This document shows, in pieces, positions 1 to 8,439 of a stretch of 64,000 nt of DNA. Location: contig NZ_JAUSZJ010000002.1 in assembly GCF_030817475.1 (NCBI RefSeq), positions 434,001 through 498,000 of the forward strand, in the 5' to 3' direction. The notes under the pieces are model-generated. The model did not search any database. It saw only the letters and a list, made by a program, of their open reading frames with translations, and was not told where the DNA came from. The translations under genes were made by a program, and so were the position numbers. This DNA is from Streptomyces sp. V2I9. GTDB lineage: Bacteria; Actinomycetota; Actinomycetes; Streptomycetales; Streptomycetaceae. How positions within the stretch are numbered: position 1 is the stretch's first letter; each line of letters starts with the position of its first letter.

Positions 1-16
1 ACGGATGCGCCACACC

Positions 17-223
17 CTATTCTTCGTCCGGAGAACGTGGAGTCGGCTTCCTGGACTGGGTGAGGGACTGGCACCTCGGACAGGGCTGGTGGCGCTCCGA
101 GTAGCCCAGTTTCAATCTCGAACCTCGTAGGTCGAACGGTTCGTCATACTTGATCACTCGGACTGGTAAGTGCCGTACGAGCAGCCGACCTTCGGCTGAG
201 CGTGTGCTCCGACCAAGGAACAC
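17..223 (-). other. possible C-terminal gene remnant
   Basis: A 68-codon open frame on the minus strand that ends in a run of Arg, Pro, Asp and Glu residues and contains a CPRC pair. I do not recognise it. The surrounding 250 bases are visibly less GC-rich than the rest of the window and lie directly beside a decayed transposase gene. This may be the tail of a foreign gene cut by the insertion element, or chance. No convincing ribosome binding site precedes it. Confidence 0.2.
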
Positions 224-224
224 C

Positions 225-1720
225 CAAGCTCAGCACGAAGGCCGTGAGGATGAGCCTGTCGCATAACGTCGTCCGGCAGCATCCGTTTGCGGGACTGTGA
301 CGCTTCCGGGATGAGTTCTATTCCTGTCTGACCCGGCGTGCGGACACGCTGTTCGAACTCGCGGACGCGGTGTTGTGCGCGGACGGTCCGGTCCGGTCGC
401 TGGTGGAACTGTCGCTGTTCGGTGAACACCGTCGCGGGCACGGCGGGGCTCTACGATGCCCTGTCCGCGGGCCGGGTCGATGTCGCCCGACTGCGGCAGG
501 CCCTGGCCATGGCGCGGCTGCCTCGGGCGGCCGACGGACGGCTGGTCCTGGCCGCCGATCTCGCCTGCTGGCTGCGACCGGACGCGCACACCTCACCGCA
601 GCGGATCCTGTGCCACACCTACGGGCGGGGCAAGGACCAGCACATTCCCGTTCCCGGCTGGCCCTGCTAGGTGATCCGCGCACTTGAGACGGGCCGCAAT
701 TCCTGGACCGCGCCGCTGGACGCACTACATCTTGGCGCCGGGTGACGACGCCGCCACCGTCACCGCCAGGCAGGCGAGCTCGTCGAGCGGCTGATCGATG
801 CCGGGCAGTGGACGGACGGCGATCCCGAGATCCTGATCGTCGTGGACGCCGGCTACGACGTTCCCCGCCTGGCCTTCCTCCTGAAGGATCTTCCGGTGCA
901 GGTGCTGGGCCGAATGCGCTCGGCCCGCGTCCTGCGACGCGGGGTCCCAGCCCGCGAGCGCGGTGTCCGGGGCCGCCCACCACGCCACGGCGGGGAGTTC
1001 GTCTTCGGTGGCCCGGCCACCTGGAACGCTCCCGACGCACAGACGGTGACCGCAACACGTCTCTACGGTACCGCCGTCGCACGGGCAAGGGACCGGCTCC
1101 ACCCGAGACTGACCCACCGCTCGGCCTGGACCGCCCAGCTGGGCGCGCTGCCGGTCATCGAAGGCACGGTGATCCGCCTGCAGGTCGAGCACCTGCCCAG
1201 CGGCGCGACACCCGAGCCGGTCTGGCTGTGGTGGTCCGGCCCCGACGCCACCACGGTCCAGGTCGACCGTCTGTGGCAAGCGTTTCTGCGGCGATCGAGC
1301 ACACCTTCCGTCTGTTCAAGCAGACCCTGGGCCGGACCTGCCCGAAGATCCGCACTCCTGAAGCCGCAGACCGCTGGGCCTGGCTGATCCTCGCGGCTTT
1401 CACCCAACTCCGACTCGCACGCCCACTGGCGGCAGACCTCCGCCGGCCGCGGGAGAAGCCGGCTCCGTCCGACAAACTCACCCCCGCACGAGTCGGCCGC
1501 GACTTTCGGCACCTCTGCCCGAAGGCCACCTGCCCAGCCGGAGCACCGAAATTGACGCAGCCCGGTCCAGGACGACCACCCGGCCGCAAGAACAGCCAGC
1601 CCACCGCACGCTACGACGTGCACACCGTCAGCGAACCCGGCTCCACGAAGCGACGGACGAAGAAGTCAACGGCCCCACGGCCACGCCGCACAGGTTAAAG
1701 ATCAAGTTTGTGATCTGCTC
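225..1720 (+). mobile_element. degenerate insertion sequence
   Basis: A remnant of a DDE-type insertion sequence, defined by the broken transposase gene inside it. The ends are not certain: I could not find a convincing pair of terminal inverted repeats or a target duplication. A short inverted repeat (GATCA/TGATC, 1700-1704 and 1711-1715) lies just after the transposase stop and may belong to the right end. The several frame disruptions mean the copy is dead unless a transposase acts on it in trans. Confidence 0.5.
250..1698 (+). pseudogene. transposase pseudogene (DDE, IS4/IS701-like)
   Basis: The protein can be followed across the whole stretch but only by changing frame. It runs from an ATG at 250 in frame 1, through an in-frame TGA at 298-300, to about 440. 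It then moves to frame 2 from about 446 to a TAG at 668-670, and continues in frame 2 to a TGA near 740. It shifts again near 774, stays in frame 2 to about 1292, and ends in frame 1 at a TAA at 1696-1698. The DDE residues are recognisable: LVLAAD near 550, VVDAGYD near 845 and an IEHTFRLFKQTLG block near 1300, with the usual Arg/Pro/Gly-rich tail. At least four lesions make this a true pseudogene rather than a programmed frameshift. It resembles transposases common in Streptomyces; the exact IS family is my inference. Confidence 0.85.
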
Positions 1721-2004
1721 GTGAGTTCGCCGGGCATCACGCGAGTCGCTTGGCGACCGCATTCGCGGCTTTGCCTGGGGGCGCCTGTTGGCTTCGGTCT
1801 GCTGTCGGTTGTGGGTGACAGCAGACCGAAGCCGTTCGTCCTGAGTGGAACCGAGCAGCAGGTGTCGAGCAACTGGGTCAGGTGCCGCATGCCCCCGCAG
1901 GGTTTCGCCTTGCGGGGGCGGATCTTGCTGGAAGCCGTCGCCGTGTTCGTCCGCCTTCGCACCACGAGCCTTGCCGTAGGCGTCGCCCGACACGGCTCCT
2001 GCAT
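1699..2004. other. gene-free stretch with two hairpins
   Basis: About 300 bases between the dead transposase and the YjbQ gene. Open frames here lack ribosome binding sites and known motifs, so I call no gene. It contains a perfect 16-bp inverted repeat at 1791-1832 (arms 1791-1806 and 1817-1832, ten-base loop) and a second, 12-bp GC hairpin at 1891-1919 (one G-T pair, five-base loop TTTCG). Neither is followed by a T-run. They could terminate transcription leaving the element, or be structural remnants of a mobile element. Confidence 0.6.
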
Positions 2005-2442
2005 TCAGGCCGTGCCGACCCCGCCCAGGAACGACAACCTGACCTGACGGCCCGCATTGTCGACGTTCGTGTCCACCAGGCAGACCGACTGCCAGGTCCC
2101 CAGCTCCAGCCGCCCAGCGACCACCGGCAGGGTGGCGTGCGGTGGGACGAGGGCGGGGAGCACGTGGTCGCGGCCGTGGCCGGGGGTTCCGTGGCGGTGC
2201 TGCCAGCGGTCGTCGGCGGGGAGCAGTTGGTGGAGGGTGGCCAGGAGGTCGTCGTCGCTGCCCGCGCCGGTCTCCAGGACGGCGATGCCGGCCGTGGCGT
2301 GAGGGACGAAGACGTTGAGAAGGCCATCGAGGCCCGGCGCGATGCGGGTCAGGAACTCTTCGCAGGCACGGGTCAGGTCGGTGACGCTCTCCGTCGTCCC
2401 CGTGGTGATGTTCAGGACGGTGGTGCTGAAGGAATCGGACAT
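2005..2442 (-). CDS. YjbQ/UPF0047 family protein
   Basis: A 145-residue protein of the YjbQ (UPF0047) family, whose members have weak thiamine-phosphate-synthase activity in vitro and no settled cellular role. The family core is present: an HATAG motif at about residues 48-52, a glycine/histidine loop (GHGRDH) at about 88-93, and LELGTWQ near 110. The open frame extends 60 codons further upstream, but an ATG at 2442 has a good GGAGG-like site and fits the normal family length of about 140, so I chose it. It is divergent from the flavoprotein gene at 2615, and its tail reaches the empty stretch beside the dead IS. Confidence 0.85.
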   Translation of the reverse strand: MSDSFSTTVLNITTGTTESVTDLTRACEEFLTRIAPGLDGLLNVFVPHATAGIAVLETGAGSDDDLLATLHQLLPADDRWQHRHGTPGHGRDHVLPALVPPHATLPVVAGRLELGTWQSVCLVDTNVDNAGRQVRLSFLGGVGTA

Positions 2443-2614
2443 GCCTCCATCCTCACCCCGCACACGCGCGATGACGCGCCCACGCACCGAGGCCGGTCCG
2501 GTCCGGTGCGTCTCGGGGCCGGACGCCCGGGCGCCATCGGGGGCGCTGAGCCGCGCCGTGCCGCTCTCCGGGTTGCTCGGGAAGATCCGGCGCGCCCGAC
2601 GAGTTGGTAGAAGC

Positions 2615-3763
2615 GTGAACATTTCTGGGGTGCGCGAGCTGGACGTGGTCGTGATCGGCGCGGGTCAGGCAGGGCTGAGCGCCGCCTACCATCTGCGCCG
2701 GGCCGGGCTGGAGCCCGACGACCGCTTCGTCGTGCTGGACCACGCGCCCCGGCCGGGAGGCGCGTGGCAGTTCCGCTGGCCCTCGCTGACGTACGGCAAG
2801 GTCCACGGGATGCACGCGCTGCCGGGCATGGAGCTGACCGGCGCCGACCCCGACCGGCCCTCCTCGGAGGTGGTCGGCGCGTACTTCGCCGCGTACGAGC
2901 AGCGCTTCGATCTGCGGGTCCACCGGCCCGTGGAGGTGAGCGCCGTACGGGAGGCCAGCGGCGGGCGGTTGCTGGTGGAGACATCCGAGGGGGCGTACGC
3001 CACGCGAGCCCTGATCAACGCGACCGGCACCTGGGACCGGCCGTTCTGGCCGCGCTATCCGGGTCAGGAGACGTTCCGGGGGCGGCAGTTGCACACGGCG
3101 GACTATCCGGGGCCCGAGGAGTTCACGGGGCAGCGCGTCGTCGTGGTCGGGGGCGGCGCCTCCGGTACGCAGCATCTGATGGAGATCTCCGGGTTCGCGG
3201 CCGACACCTTCTGGGTGACCCGCAGCGCACCGGTGTTCCGCGAGGGGCCGTTCACCGAGGAGTGGGGGCGGGCGGCCGTGGCGATGGTGGAGGAGCGGGT
3301 ACGCGACGGGCTGCCGCCGCAGAGCGTGGTCAGCGTGACCGGACTGCCGATGACCGATGCGGTGCGCCGGGCCAGGGAGCAGGGGGTGCTGGACCGGTTG
3401 CCGATGTTCGACCGGATCACGCCGACCGGTGTGGCCTGGAATGATGGCCGGACCGTCGAGGCGGACGTGATCCTGTGGGCGACCGGCTTCCGGCCCGCCG
3501 TGGAGCATCTCGCGCCGCTGAGACTGCGTGAGCCGGGCGGCGGCATCCGGGCCGAGGAGACCCGTGCCGTGCGCGACGGGCGCGTCCACCTCGTCGGGTA
3601 CGGCCCGTCCGCGAGCACCATCGGTGCCAACCGTGCGGGCCGCACGGCCGTCCGGTCGGTGATGCGGCTGCTCGGGACGACCGATGAGCGGCGGCTGGGG
3701 CGGGGGGCCGGGCCCGCCGTCACGGACGGGGTTCCGTTGGCCCGAACCGCGCCGTCCGTGTGA
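2615..3763 (+). CDS. FAD-dependent monooxygenase-like oxidoreductase
   Basis: A 382-residue flavoprotein of the flavin-containing monooxygenase/TrkA-like group, probably soluble. An N-terminal FAD-binding Rossmann motif GAGQAG sits at residues 15-20, followed by the PGGAW block that lines the flavin. A second dinucleotide motif, GGGASG, lies near residue 180 for NAD(P)H, and the ATGFRP motif typical of these enzymes is near residue 290. The start is a GTG at 2615; the open frame goes on upstream but overlaps the divergent YjbQ promoter, and the domain begins within ten residues of this GTG. The substrate cannot be told from sequence. Confidence 0.85.
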   Translation: MNISGVRELDVVVIGAGQAGLSAAYHLRRAGLEPDDRFVVLDHAPRPGGAWQFRWPSLTYGKVHGMHALPGMELTGADPDRPSSEVVGAYFAAYEQRFDLRVHRPVEVSAVREASGGRLLVETSEGAYATRALINATGTWDRPFWPRYPGQETFRGRQLHTADYPGPEEFTGQRVVVVGGGASGTQHLMEISGFAADTFWVTRSAPVFREGPFTEEWGRAAVAMVEERVRDGLPPQSVVSVTGLPMTDAVRRAREQGVLDRLPMFDRITPTGVAWNDGRTVEADVILWATGFRPAVEHLAPLRLREPGGGIRAEETRAVRDGRVHLVGYGPSASTIGANRAGRTAVRSVMRLLGTTDERRLGRGAGPAVTDGVPLARTAPSV

Positions 3764-3808
3764 GGGGCCGGCGCAGGAGGCCACCGCCGTGCGGATCGCG
3801 CCGCGCCG

Positions 3809-4669
3809 TCAGCTCGTGGTGCCGTCGCCCCGGCTGCGGTTGAACTCCTCCACGTTCTTCCGCTGTTCGGCGTAGTCGTCGGTGAACCGGGTGTCGCCGG
3901 GGCCGACCGTGACGAAGTACAGCCAGGGTCCGGGCGTGGGGCTGACCGCCGCTCGCAGCGCCTCCTCCCCCGGATTGCCGATGGGCGTCGGCGGGAGGCC
4001 CTTGACCCGGTAGCTGTTGTACGGGCTGTCCAGCCGGGTGTCGGTGGTCGTCGTGTCCAGGGTGGAGCGCTTGAGGGCGTAGTTGATGGTGGAGTCCATC
4101 TGCAGCGGCATGTCCTTGAGCAGCCGGTTGTAGACGACCCGCGCCACCTTGCCCATGTCGGAGGCGGTGTCGGCCTCGGCCTGGACGATGCTGGCGATGG
4201 TGACCGTGTCGTAGACGGAGACGTTGTTGCGCTGGGCCCCTGCCGTGACGTGGTCCGCGCCGAAGTGCTTGCGCGCGGTATCGGTCATGTAGCGCAGGAG
4301 GCCGGCGGGCTCGGTTCCGGCGTCGAGCGGATACGTGGCCGGGAAGAGGTAGCCCTCCGGGTTGCCCTCGGCCCGCGCAGGCAGGTTCAGGTCCACCGTG
4401 GAGGCGATCTTCCGGGTGCTCCCGGACGCGAGGCCGAGTGCTCGGTCGACGGACGCGTACACCTCCGACGCGCGGCGGCCCTCGGGGATCAGCAGGGTCT
4501 TCCGCGGCCGGTCCTTCTCCTTCTGCCGCTCGTCCGGGCCGAGCAGCGTCAGCGGGATCAGCACGGCGGCCGAGACGAGCAGCAGCACGCCGACGACCAG
4601 GACGATCTTTCCGCGGCGGGTCGGGCGGAGTCGGCGGCGGGGGCGGGCGTCCGGGGACTCGTTGACCAT
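3809..4669 (-). CDS. mltG: endolytic transglycosylase MltG-like protein
   Basis: A 286-residue membrane-anchored YceG/MltG-family lytic transglycosylase, which cleaves nascent glycan strands at the outer face of the membrane. There is a short basic cytoplasmic tail, one transmembrane helix at about residues 21-43, then the extracellular domain. The active-site block ASIVQAEA places the expected catalytic Glu at residue 165, and the conserved LQMDSTINYAL follows at 189-199. It is shorter than the main actinobacterial MltG, which carries a long N-terminal extension, and does not sit beside aroE or ruvX, so it is likely a second paralogue. It is convergent with the flavoprotein gene. Confidence 0.9.
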   Translation of the reverse strand: MVNESPDARPRRRLRPTRRGKIVLVVGVLLLVSAAVLIPLTLLGPDERQKEKDRPRKTLLIPEGRRASEVYASVDRALGLASGSTRKIASTVDLNLPARAEGNPEGYLFPATYPLDAGTEPAGLLRYMTDTARKHFGADHVTAGAQRNNVSVYDTVTIASIVQAEADTASDMGKVARVVYNRLLKDMPLQMDSTINYALKRSTLDTTTTDTRLDSPYNSYRVKGLPPTPIGNPGEEALRAAVSPTPGPWLYFVTVGPGDTRFTDDYAEQRKNVEEFNRSRGDGTTS

Positions 4670-4795
4670 GCGGGCACGTTAACCCGCGGCACGAGCCGTC
4701 GCCGGTAGCCCGGCCAGGGCGTCGGCGCGGGCGACACGAACGCCGTAGCGGGCCTTCGGGACACCTGACCCCCGGAACACACGACTCTGGAACAT

Positions 4796-4819
4796 GCGAA
4801 CAAGGGATCGGGTGTTCGC
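4796..4819. promoter_or_regulatory. inverted repeat upstream of the 19-aa ORF
   Basis: Perfect 7-base arms GCGAACA and TGTTCGC with a ten-base spacer, about 135 bases upstream of the peptide start. The spacing does not fit a LexA box (GAAC-N4-GTTC). It may be an operator or a hairpin in the leader; no regulator is implied by the sequence. Confidence 0.35.
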
Positions 4820-4953
4820 TGGAACGCGTGATCGTCAGGACATTCTTTGCTCATCACCCGTCCGGGGCGCGATGATTGCAGAGCGCAGTCAACGGGCTGC
4901 AGACCGCTACTGCGCAGTCCCGCAGATGCACCACGCACAAGGAGAAAGACCAG

Positions 4954-5013
4954 ATGAACTTCCTGACCAACCTGCTGGCCGGCGTCGTCCACTTCGTGGG
5001 TTGGCTCGTCTGA
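4954..5013 (+). CDS. candidate 19-residue hydrophobic peptide
   Basis: A very short gene encoding MNFLTNLLAGVVHFVGWLV, preceded by an excellent AAGGAG site at 4939-4944 with about nine bases to the ATG, and followed 17 bases later by a perfect 12-bp hairpin at 5031-5061. That gene-like packaging (ribosome site, ORF, terminator) in an otherwise empty 500-base gap is the case for it. The peptide is almost entirely hydrophobic, with one His, two Asn and two Trp/Phe clusters, and would sit in or on a membrane, like small membrane or type-I-toxin-like peptides. I do not recognise a family, and function is unknown. Confidence 0.55.
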   Translation: MNFLTNLLAGVVHFVGWLV

Positions 5014-5030
5014 CCATAGCTCCGCCCGGC

Positions 5031-5061
5031 GCCGCCGCTCCCCGTCCCAGGGAGCGGCGGC
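5031..5061 (+). terminator. hairpin after the 19-aa ORF
   Basis: Perfect 12-bp stem (5031-5042 with 5050-5061) and a seven-base loop, directly after the small ORF. It has no T-run, as is usual for Streptomyces terminators. Confidence 0.65.
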
Positions 5062-5144
5062 GTCGCCGTGTGTACGGGGCCGGGCAGCGCGCTACGACGC
5101 GCGCCGGGGCGGTGCCGTCCGAGGTCCGCACCGGCCGACCCCGC

Positions 5145-5179
5145 CGCACGGCGCGTCCGGGTTCGGACGACGCCGTGCG
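5145..5179 (-). terminator. hairpin after the 5192-5803 gene
   Basis: A 15-bp GC stem (5145-5159 with 5164-5179, one bulged base) and a four-base loop, 13 bases past the stop of the minus-strand gene that ends at 5192. Confidence 0.6.
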
Positions 5180-5191
5180 GGGCGGGCCGGT

Positions 5192-5803
5192 TCAGCCGCG
5201 GGGCGCGGCCGGTCCGGTGAAAGGCGGCAGGGCGGCGAACTCGGGGGCGACCGTCACCGCCGCCGCGAGGCTGTCGAGCGTCCGGCGGACCCGCGTGAGC
5301 GGGTGGTCCGGGAATTCCGCGTCCCACTGGGCGTGGTCCGCCGCGTGGAAGGGCAACCCGCCCTGCACATCGGGGGCGTAGGGATGAGTGCGGAAGTACT
5401 GGCCGGGGCCGAGCCTGGCCAGCACCACCGCTTCCCGCATGCCGGTCATGCCCCGCTCCGCGGCCTGGATCTTCACCACGGTGCTGCATCCGGCGCGCGG
5501 CACGGTGAAGCTGCCGATGAACGCCTGTCCGCTGGGCTGGTTCGGCAGCGGCAGTTTGAGTATCTGGCGCAGGACGGGCAGCTCGCCCCACGGCTTCACC
5601 GACGCCTCGATGAGGCCACCGCCGGCCCTGGCGGTGAAGTGGGTGAGCCGGTGGCGCAGCGTGGGGCCGTCGTCCGGTGCGGCCGGCAGGTCCGGCGGAA
5701 GGTCGAAGAAGTGCAGCGACAGGACATCGCCGTGGTCGTTCAGCCAGGTGTCGGTGTCCACGGTCCGGTAGCCGGGGAGTTCCACCCCGAGGAGAGCTCT
5801 CAT
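5192..5803 (-). CDS. conserved hypothetical protein
   Basis: A 203-residue protein with no signal peptide, membrane helix or motif I recognise. The N-terminal third is mixed alpha/beta with a DHGDVLSLHFFDLPPDLP stretch. The middle contains KPWGELPVLRQILKLP followed by a beta-rich segment, and the end is Pro/Gly-rich. Codon use and third-position GC look like real coding DNA, and the start (ATG at 5803, beginning MRALLGVEL) fits the end of the coding signal. It lies 94 bases after the ABC exporter gene on the same strand and could share its transcript. Function unknown. Confidence 0.75.
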   Translation of the reverse strand: MRALLGVELPGYRTVDTDTWLNDHGDVLSLHFFDLPPDLPAAPDDGPTLRHRLTHFTARAGGGLIEASVKPWGELPVLRQILKLPLPNQPSGQAFIGSFTVPRAGCSTVVKIQAAERGMTGMREAVVLARLGPGQYFRTHPYAPDVQGGLPFHAADHAQWDAEFPDHPLTRVRRTLDSLAAAVTVAPEFAALPPFTGPAAPRG

Positions 5804-5897
5804 GCGCGGCGATCATGCCGTACTCGTGCCTCGCCGTCGGCGTCAGGGGGCCGTTCGCCCATCCGGACCTCGGCTCACAGGGCTCGGCCCGGGGCCG

Positions 5898-7715
5898 TCA
5901 GGGGGCCGGCGTCGGGGCGGGGTGGGAGTCGCGGCGGATCAGCGCGGCATAGCGGCCGCCGTGGTCGAGCAGTTCCTCATGCGTACCGCGCTCGGCGATC
6001 CGGCCGTCCTCCAGGACGACGATCTGGTCCGCGTCGCGGACGGTGGACAGGCGGTGCGCGATGGTGAGCGTGGTCCGCCCGGCGGACAGGGCGTCGATCG
6101 CTTCCTGCACGGCCTGTTCCGTGCGGGTGTCGAGCGCGCTGGTCGCCTCGTCGAGGATCAGCACCGGAGGGTCGCGCAGGATGGTCCGGGCGATGGCGAG
6201 GCGCTGCTTCTCCCCGCCGGAGAAGCGGTGGCCCCTCTCGCCGACCAGCGTGTCGTAGCCGTCGGGCAGGGAGGCGATGTGGTCGTGGATCTGGGCGGCG
6301 CGGGCCGCGGTCTCGATCTCCTCGGCGGTGGCGTCCGGCTTCGCGAAGCGCAGGTTGTCGGCGACCGAGGCGTGGAAGAGGTAGGTCTCCTGGGAGACGA
6401 CGCCGACCGCTCGCGCCAGGGTGTCGAAGTCCAGGTCACGGACGTCGACCCCGTCGATCGTGACGCGGCCGCCGGTGACGTCGTACAACCGGGGCACGAG
6501 GTAGCTCAGGGTGGACTTGCCGGAGCCGGTCGATCCGACGACCGCGAGACCGCTGCCGGCGGGGACGGTCAGGTCGATGCCGGTCAGCGTCGGGCCGCTC
6601 CTCTCGTCGTAGCGGAAGTCGACGTCCTCGAAGGCGATCTCACCGCGGATCTTCTCCAGGCGGACCGGGTGTTCCGGCTCGGTGATGTCCACCGTGAGGT
6701 CGAGGTATTCGAAGATGCGCTGGAAGAGGGCGAGGGAGGTCTGCATCTGCACCCCGGTGGAGAGGAGGCTGACCGCCGGGCGGAACAGCCCCTGCTGGAG
6801 GGTGACGAAGGCGACCAGGGTGCCGATGGAGACGGCGGCGGCTCCGGAGGCGAACGTGAGTCCGGCCGCCCAGTAGATGACGGCGGGCATGGCGGCCATG
6901 ACGATGCCGATCGTGGACATCCGCCAGCGTCCGGCCATGTTGGAGCGCACTTCCAGGTCGACCAGACGCTCGGACTCCTCGGCGAAGCCCCGCGTGAGGG
7001 AGTCGGAACGGCCCATGGTGCGGCCGAGGAGGATGCCGCTGACCGAGAGGGACTCGGTGACCGTGGCGGCCATCGCGGCCATCTGCTTCTGGCGCTGGGT
7101 GGTGATCTTCTTGCGCTCCCGCCCGACCCGGCGGCTGATCGCGACGAAGACCGGCAGCAGGAGCAGCGAGACGACCGTGAGCCGCCAGTCGAGGGCGAGC
7201 ATGGCGACGACGGTCGCGGTGACGGCCGTGAGGTTGGAGACCAGCGAGGTCGCGGTGGAAGTGACGGTCGCCTGCATGCCGCCGATGTCGTTGGCGATAC
7301 GGGACTGGACCTCGCCCGTGCGGGTGCGGGTGAAGAAGGCGAGCGGCATCCGCTGGAGCCGGTCGTAGACGGCGGTGCGCAGGTCGTGCATGACGCGCTG
7401 GCCGACGGTGGTCGAGATCAGGGTCTGGAGCACGCCGAAGACGCCGGTCGTCACGGCGGTGAGGATCATGCCCAGCGCGAGCAGGGTCAGCAGGCCGGTG
7501 CGCCCCTGCGGGATGGCGGTGTCCAGGATCTCGCGCAGCAGGAACGGGGAGGCGACCGAGACCAGGGAGGACGCGCCGACCAGCAGGCCGACGAGGGCCA
7601 GGCGGCCGCGGTAGGGGTGGAAGAGGCGGAGGATGCGCCGCACCTCGCCCGGCTTCCGGTCGGCGACGGCGCGGGCGTCGGGCGGGGGCGTCCAGGTGGA
7701 TGCGTCGGGTTTCAT
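5898..7715 (-). CDS. ABC exporter, fused permease and ATPase
   Basis: A 605-residue half-transporter with an N-terminal six-helix ABC exporter domain (about residues 40-330) and a C-terminal nucleotide-binding domain. All ATPase motifs are canonical: Walker A GSTGSGKST near 395, signature FSGGEKQR near 498, Walker B VLILDEATS near 521 and switch His in IAHRLST near 551. It would work as a homodimer of the MsbA/BmrA type that expels lipids or drugs. The start has a strong AAGGAG site. It is transcribed away from a MarR gene across a 162-base gap with a palindrome, so drug-responsive repression by that MarR is likely. Confidence 0.93.
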   Translation of the reverse strand: MKPDASTWTPPPDARAVADRKPGEVRRILRLFHPYRGRLALVGLLVGASSLVSVASPFLLREILDTAIPQGRTGLLTLLALGMILTAVTTGVFGVLQTLISTTVGQRVMHDLRTAVYDRLQRMPLAFFTRTRTGEVQSRIANDIGGMQATVTSTATSLVSNLTAVTATVVAMLALDWRLTVVSLLLLPVFVAISRRVGRERKKITTQRQKQMAAMAATVTESLSVSGILLGRTMGRSDSLTRGFAEESERLVDLEVRSNMAGRWRMSTIGIVMAAMPAVIYWAAGLTFASGAAAVSIGTLVAFVTLQQGLFRPAVSLLSTGVQMQTSLALFQRIFEYLDLTVDITEPEHPVRLEKIRGEIAFEDVDFRYDERSGPTLTGIDLTVPAGSGLAVVGSTGSGKSTLSYLVPRLYDVTGGRVTIDGVDVRDLDFDTLARAVGVVSQETYLFHASVADNLRFAKPDATAEEIETAARAAQIHDHIASLPDGYDTLVGERGHRFSGGEKQRLAIARTILRDPPVLILDEATSALDTRTEQAVQEAIDALSAGRTTLTIAHRLSTVRDADQIVVLEDGRIAERGTHEELLDHGGRYAALIRRDSHPAPTPAP

Positions 7716-7828
7716 GGGCTCCTTCGTGGGGCGTGCGGCGCTACCGGGCGGGGCGACCGGAGGTGACCGGCCGAGGGCTGAACCGGCCGGGGCCGGGTGG
7801 ACAGGACCTCCCGGATCAAGAGCTTAGC

Positions 7829-7853
7829 TCATTGTTACCTGTACTCACAATGA
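7829..7853. promoter_or_regulatory. probable MarR operator
   Basis: Perfect inverted repeat TCATTGT-N11-ACAATGA in a locally AT-rich part of the gap between the divergent ABC exporter and MarR genes, 25 bases before the MarR start. TTG-type minus-35 candidates lie within it on both strands. The position and symmetry are those of an autoregulated MarR site; the assignment is inference. Confidence 0.6.
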
Positions 7854-7877
7854 ACAAGGTCCTGATATTGTTCCCGC

Positions 7878-8387
7878 ATGGACGCCCCAGATTCCTCCGG
7901 ACCGGCCGACCCGCCCGGATCACCCCGCCGCTCCCCCGACGGCTCCGGCTCCCCCGACGCCGACGGCATGCTCGCCGAGCAGTTGCTGCGCCTGACCCGG
8001 CGGCTGCACCGCATCCAGAGCCGTCAGCTGGAGCCGATCGACATCACACCGGCCCAGTTCCGGCTGCTGCGGACGGTCGCGCAGTACGACGCGGCCCCCC
8101 GGATGGCCGACCTCGCCCGACGGCTGGACGTCGTGCCGCGCGCCGTGACGACGCTGGTCGACGCGCTGGAGGCGAGCGGCCGGGTGCGCCGCGCCCCGGA
8201 CCCGGACAGCCGCCGGGTGGTGCGCGTCGAGATCACCGACGAGGGGCGCGCCACCCTGCGGTCCCTGCGCAGCGCGCGCCGGGCGGCCGCGGAGGAGATC
8301 CTGGCTCCGTTGACCGCCGATCAACGCGAGGTGCTCGGCGGTCTGCTGTCCGCCCTGGTGGACGGCATGCCGGAACGCCCCTGCTGA
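7878..8387 (+). CDS. MarR family transcriptional regulator
   Basis: A 169-residue winged-helix regulator. After a Pro/Ser/Asp-rich N-terminal tail of about 35 residues comes the MarR core: a dimerisation helix, the helix-turn-helix around PRMADLARRLDVVPRAVTTL (about residues 74-93), and the wing with DPDSRRVVRVEITDEG near 110-125. It sits back-to-back with the ABC exporter gene, the arrangement of a local repressor that releases the exporter when a ligand binds. Confidence 0.92.
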   Translation: MDAPDSSGPADPPGSPRRSPDGSGSPDADGMLAEQLLRLTRRLHRIQSRQLEPIDITPAQFRLLRTVAQYDAAPRMADLARRLDVVPRAVTTLVDALEASGRVRRAPDPDSRRVVRVEITDEGRATLRSLRSARRAAAEEILAPLTADQREVLGGLLSALVDGMPERPC

Positions 8388-8439
8388 GCGCCCTACCAGC
8401 ACCCACCGCCGAGAACCCGTACCGAGGGAAGGCCGATCG

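Noticed and set aside
250..1698. Transposase as a programmed-frameshift gene
   Set aside because: There are several shifts and stops at unrelated places with no slippery site, which is decay, not programmed recoding.
1702..2047. Small ORFs on both strands between the IS and YjbQ
   Set aside because: They run through two perfect hairpins, overlap each other and lack ribosome sites and motifs.
4796..4819. LexA/SOS box
   Set aside because: The GAAC and GTTC arms are too far apart (N12 between them rather than N4).
5802..7766. 654-codon plus-strand frame over the ABC exporter
   Set aside because: Antisense to canonical Walker A, signature and Walker B motifs; composition is not protein-like.
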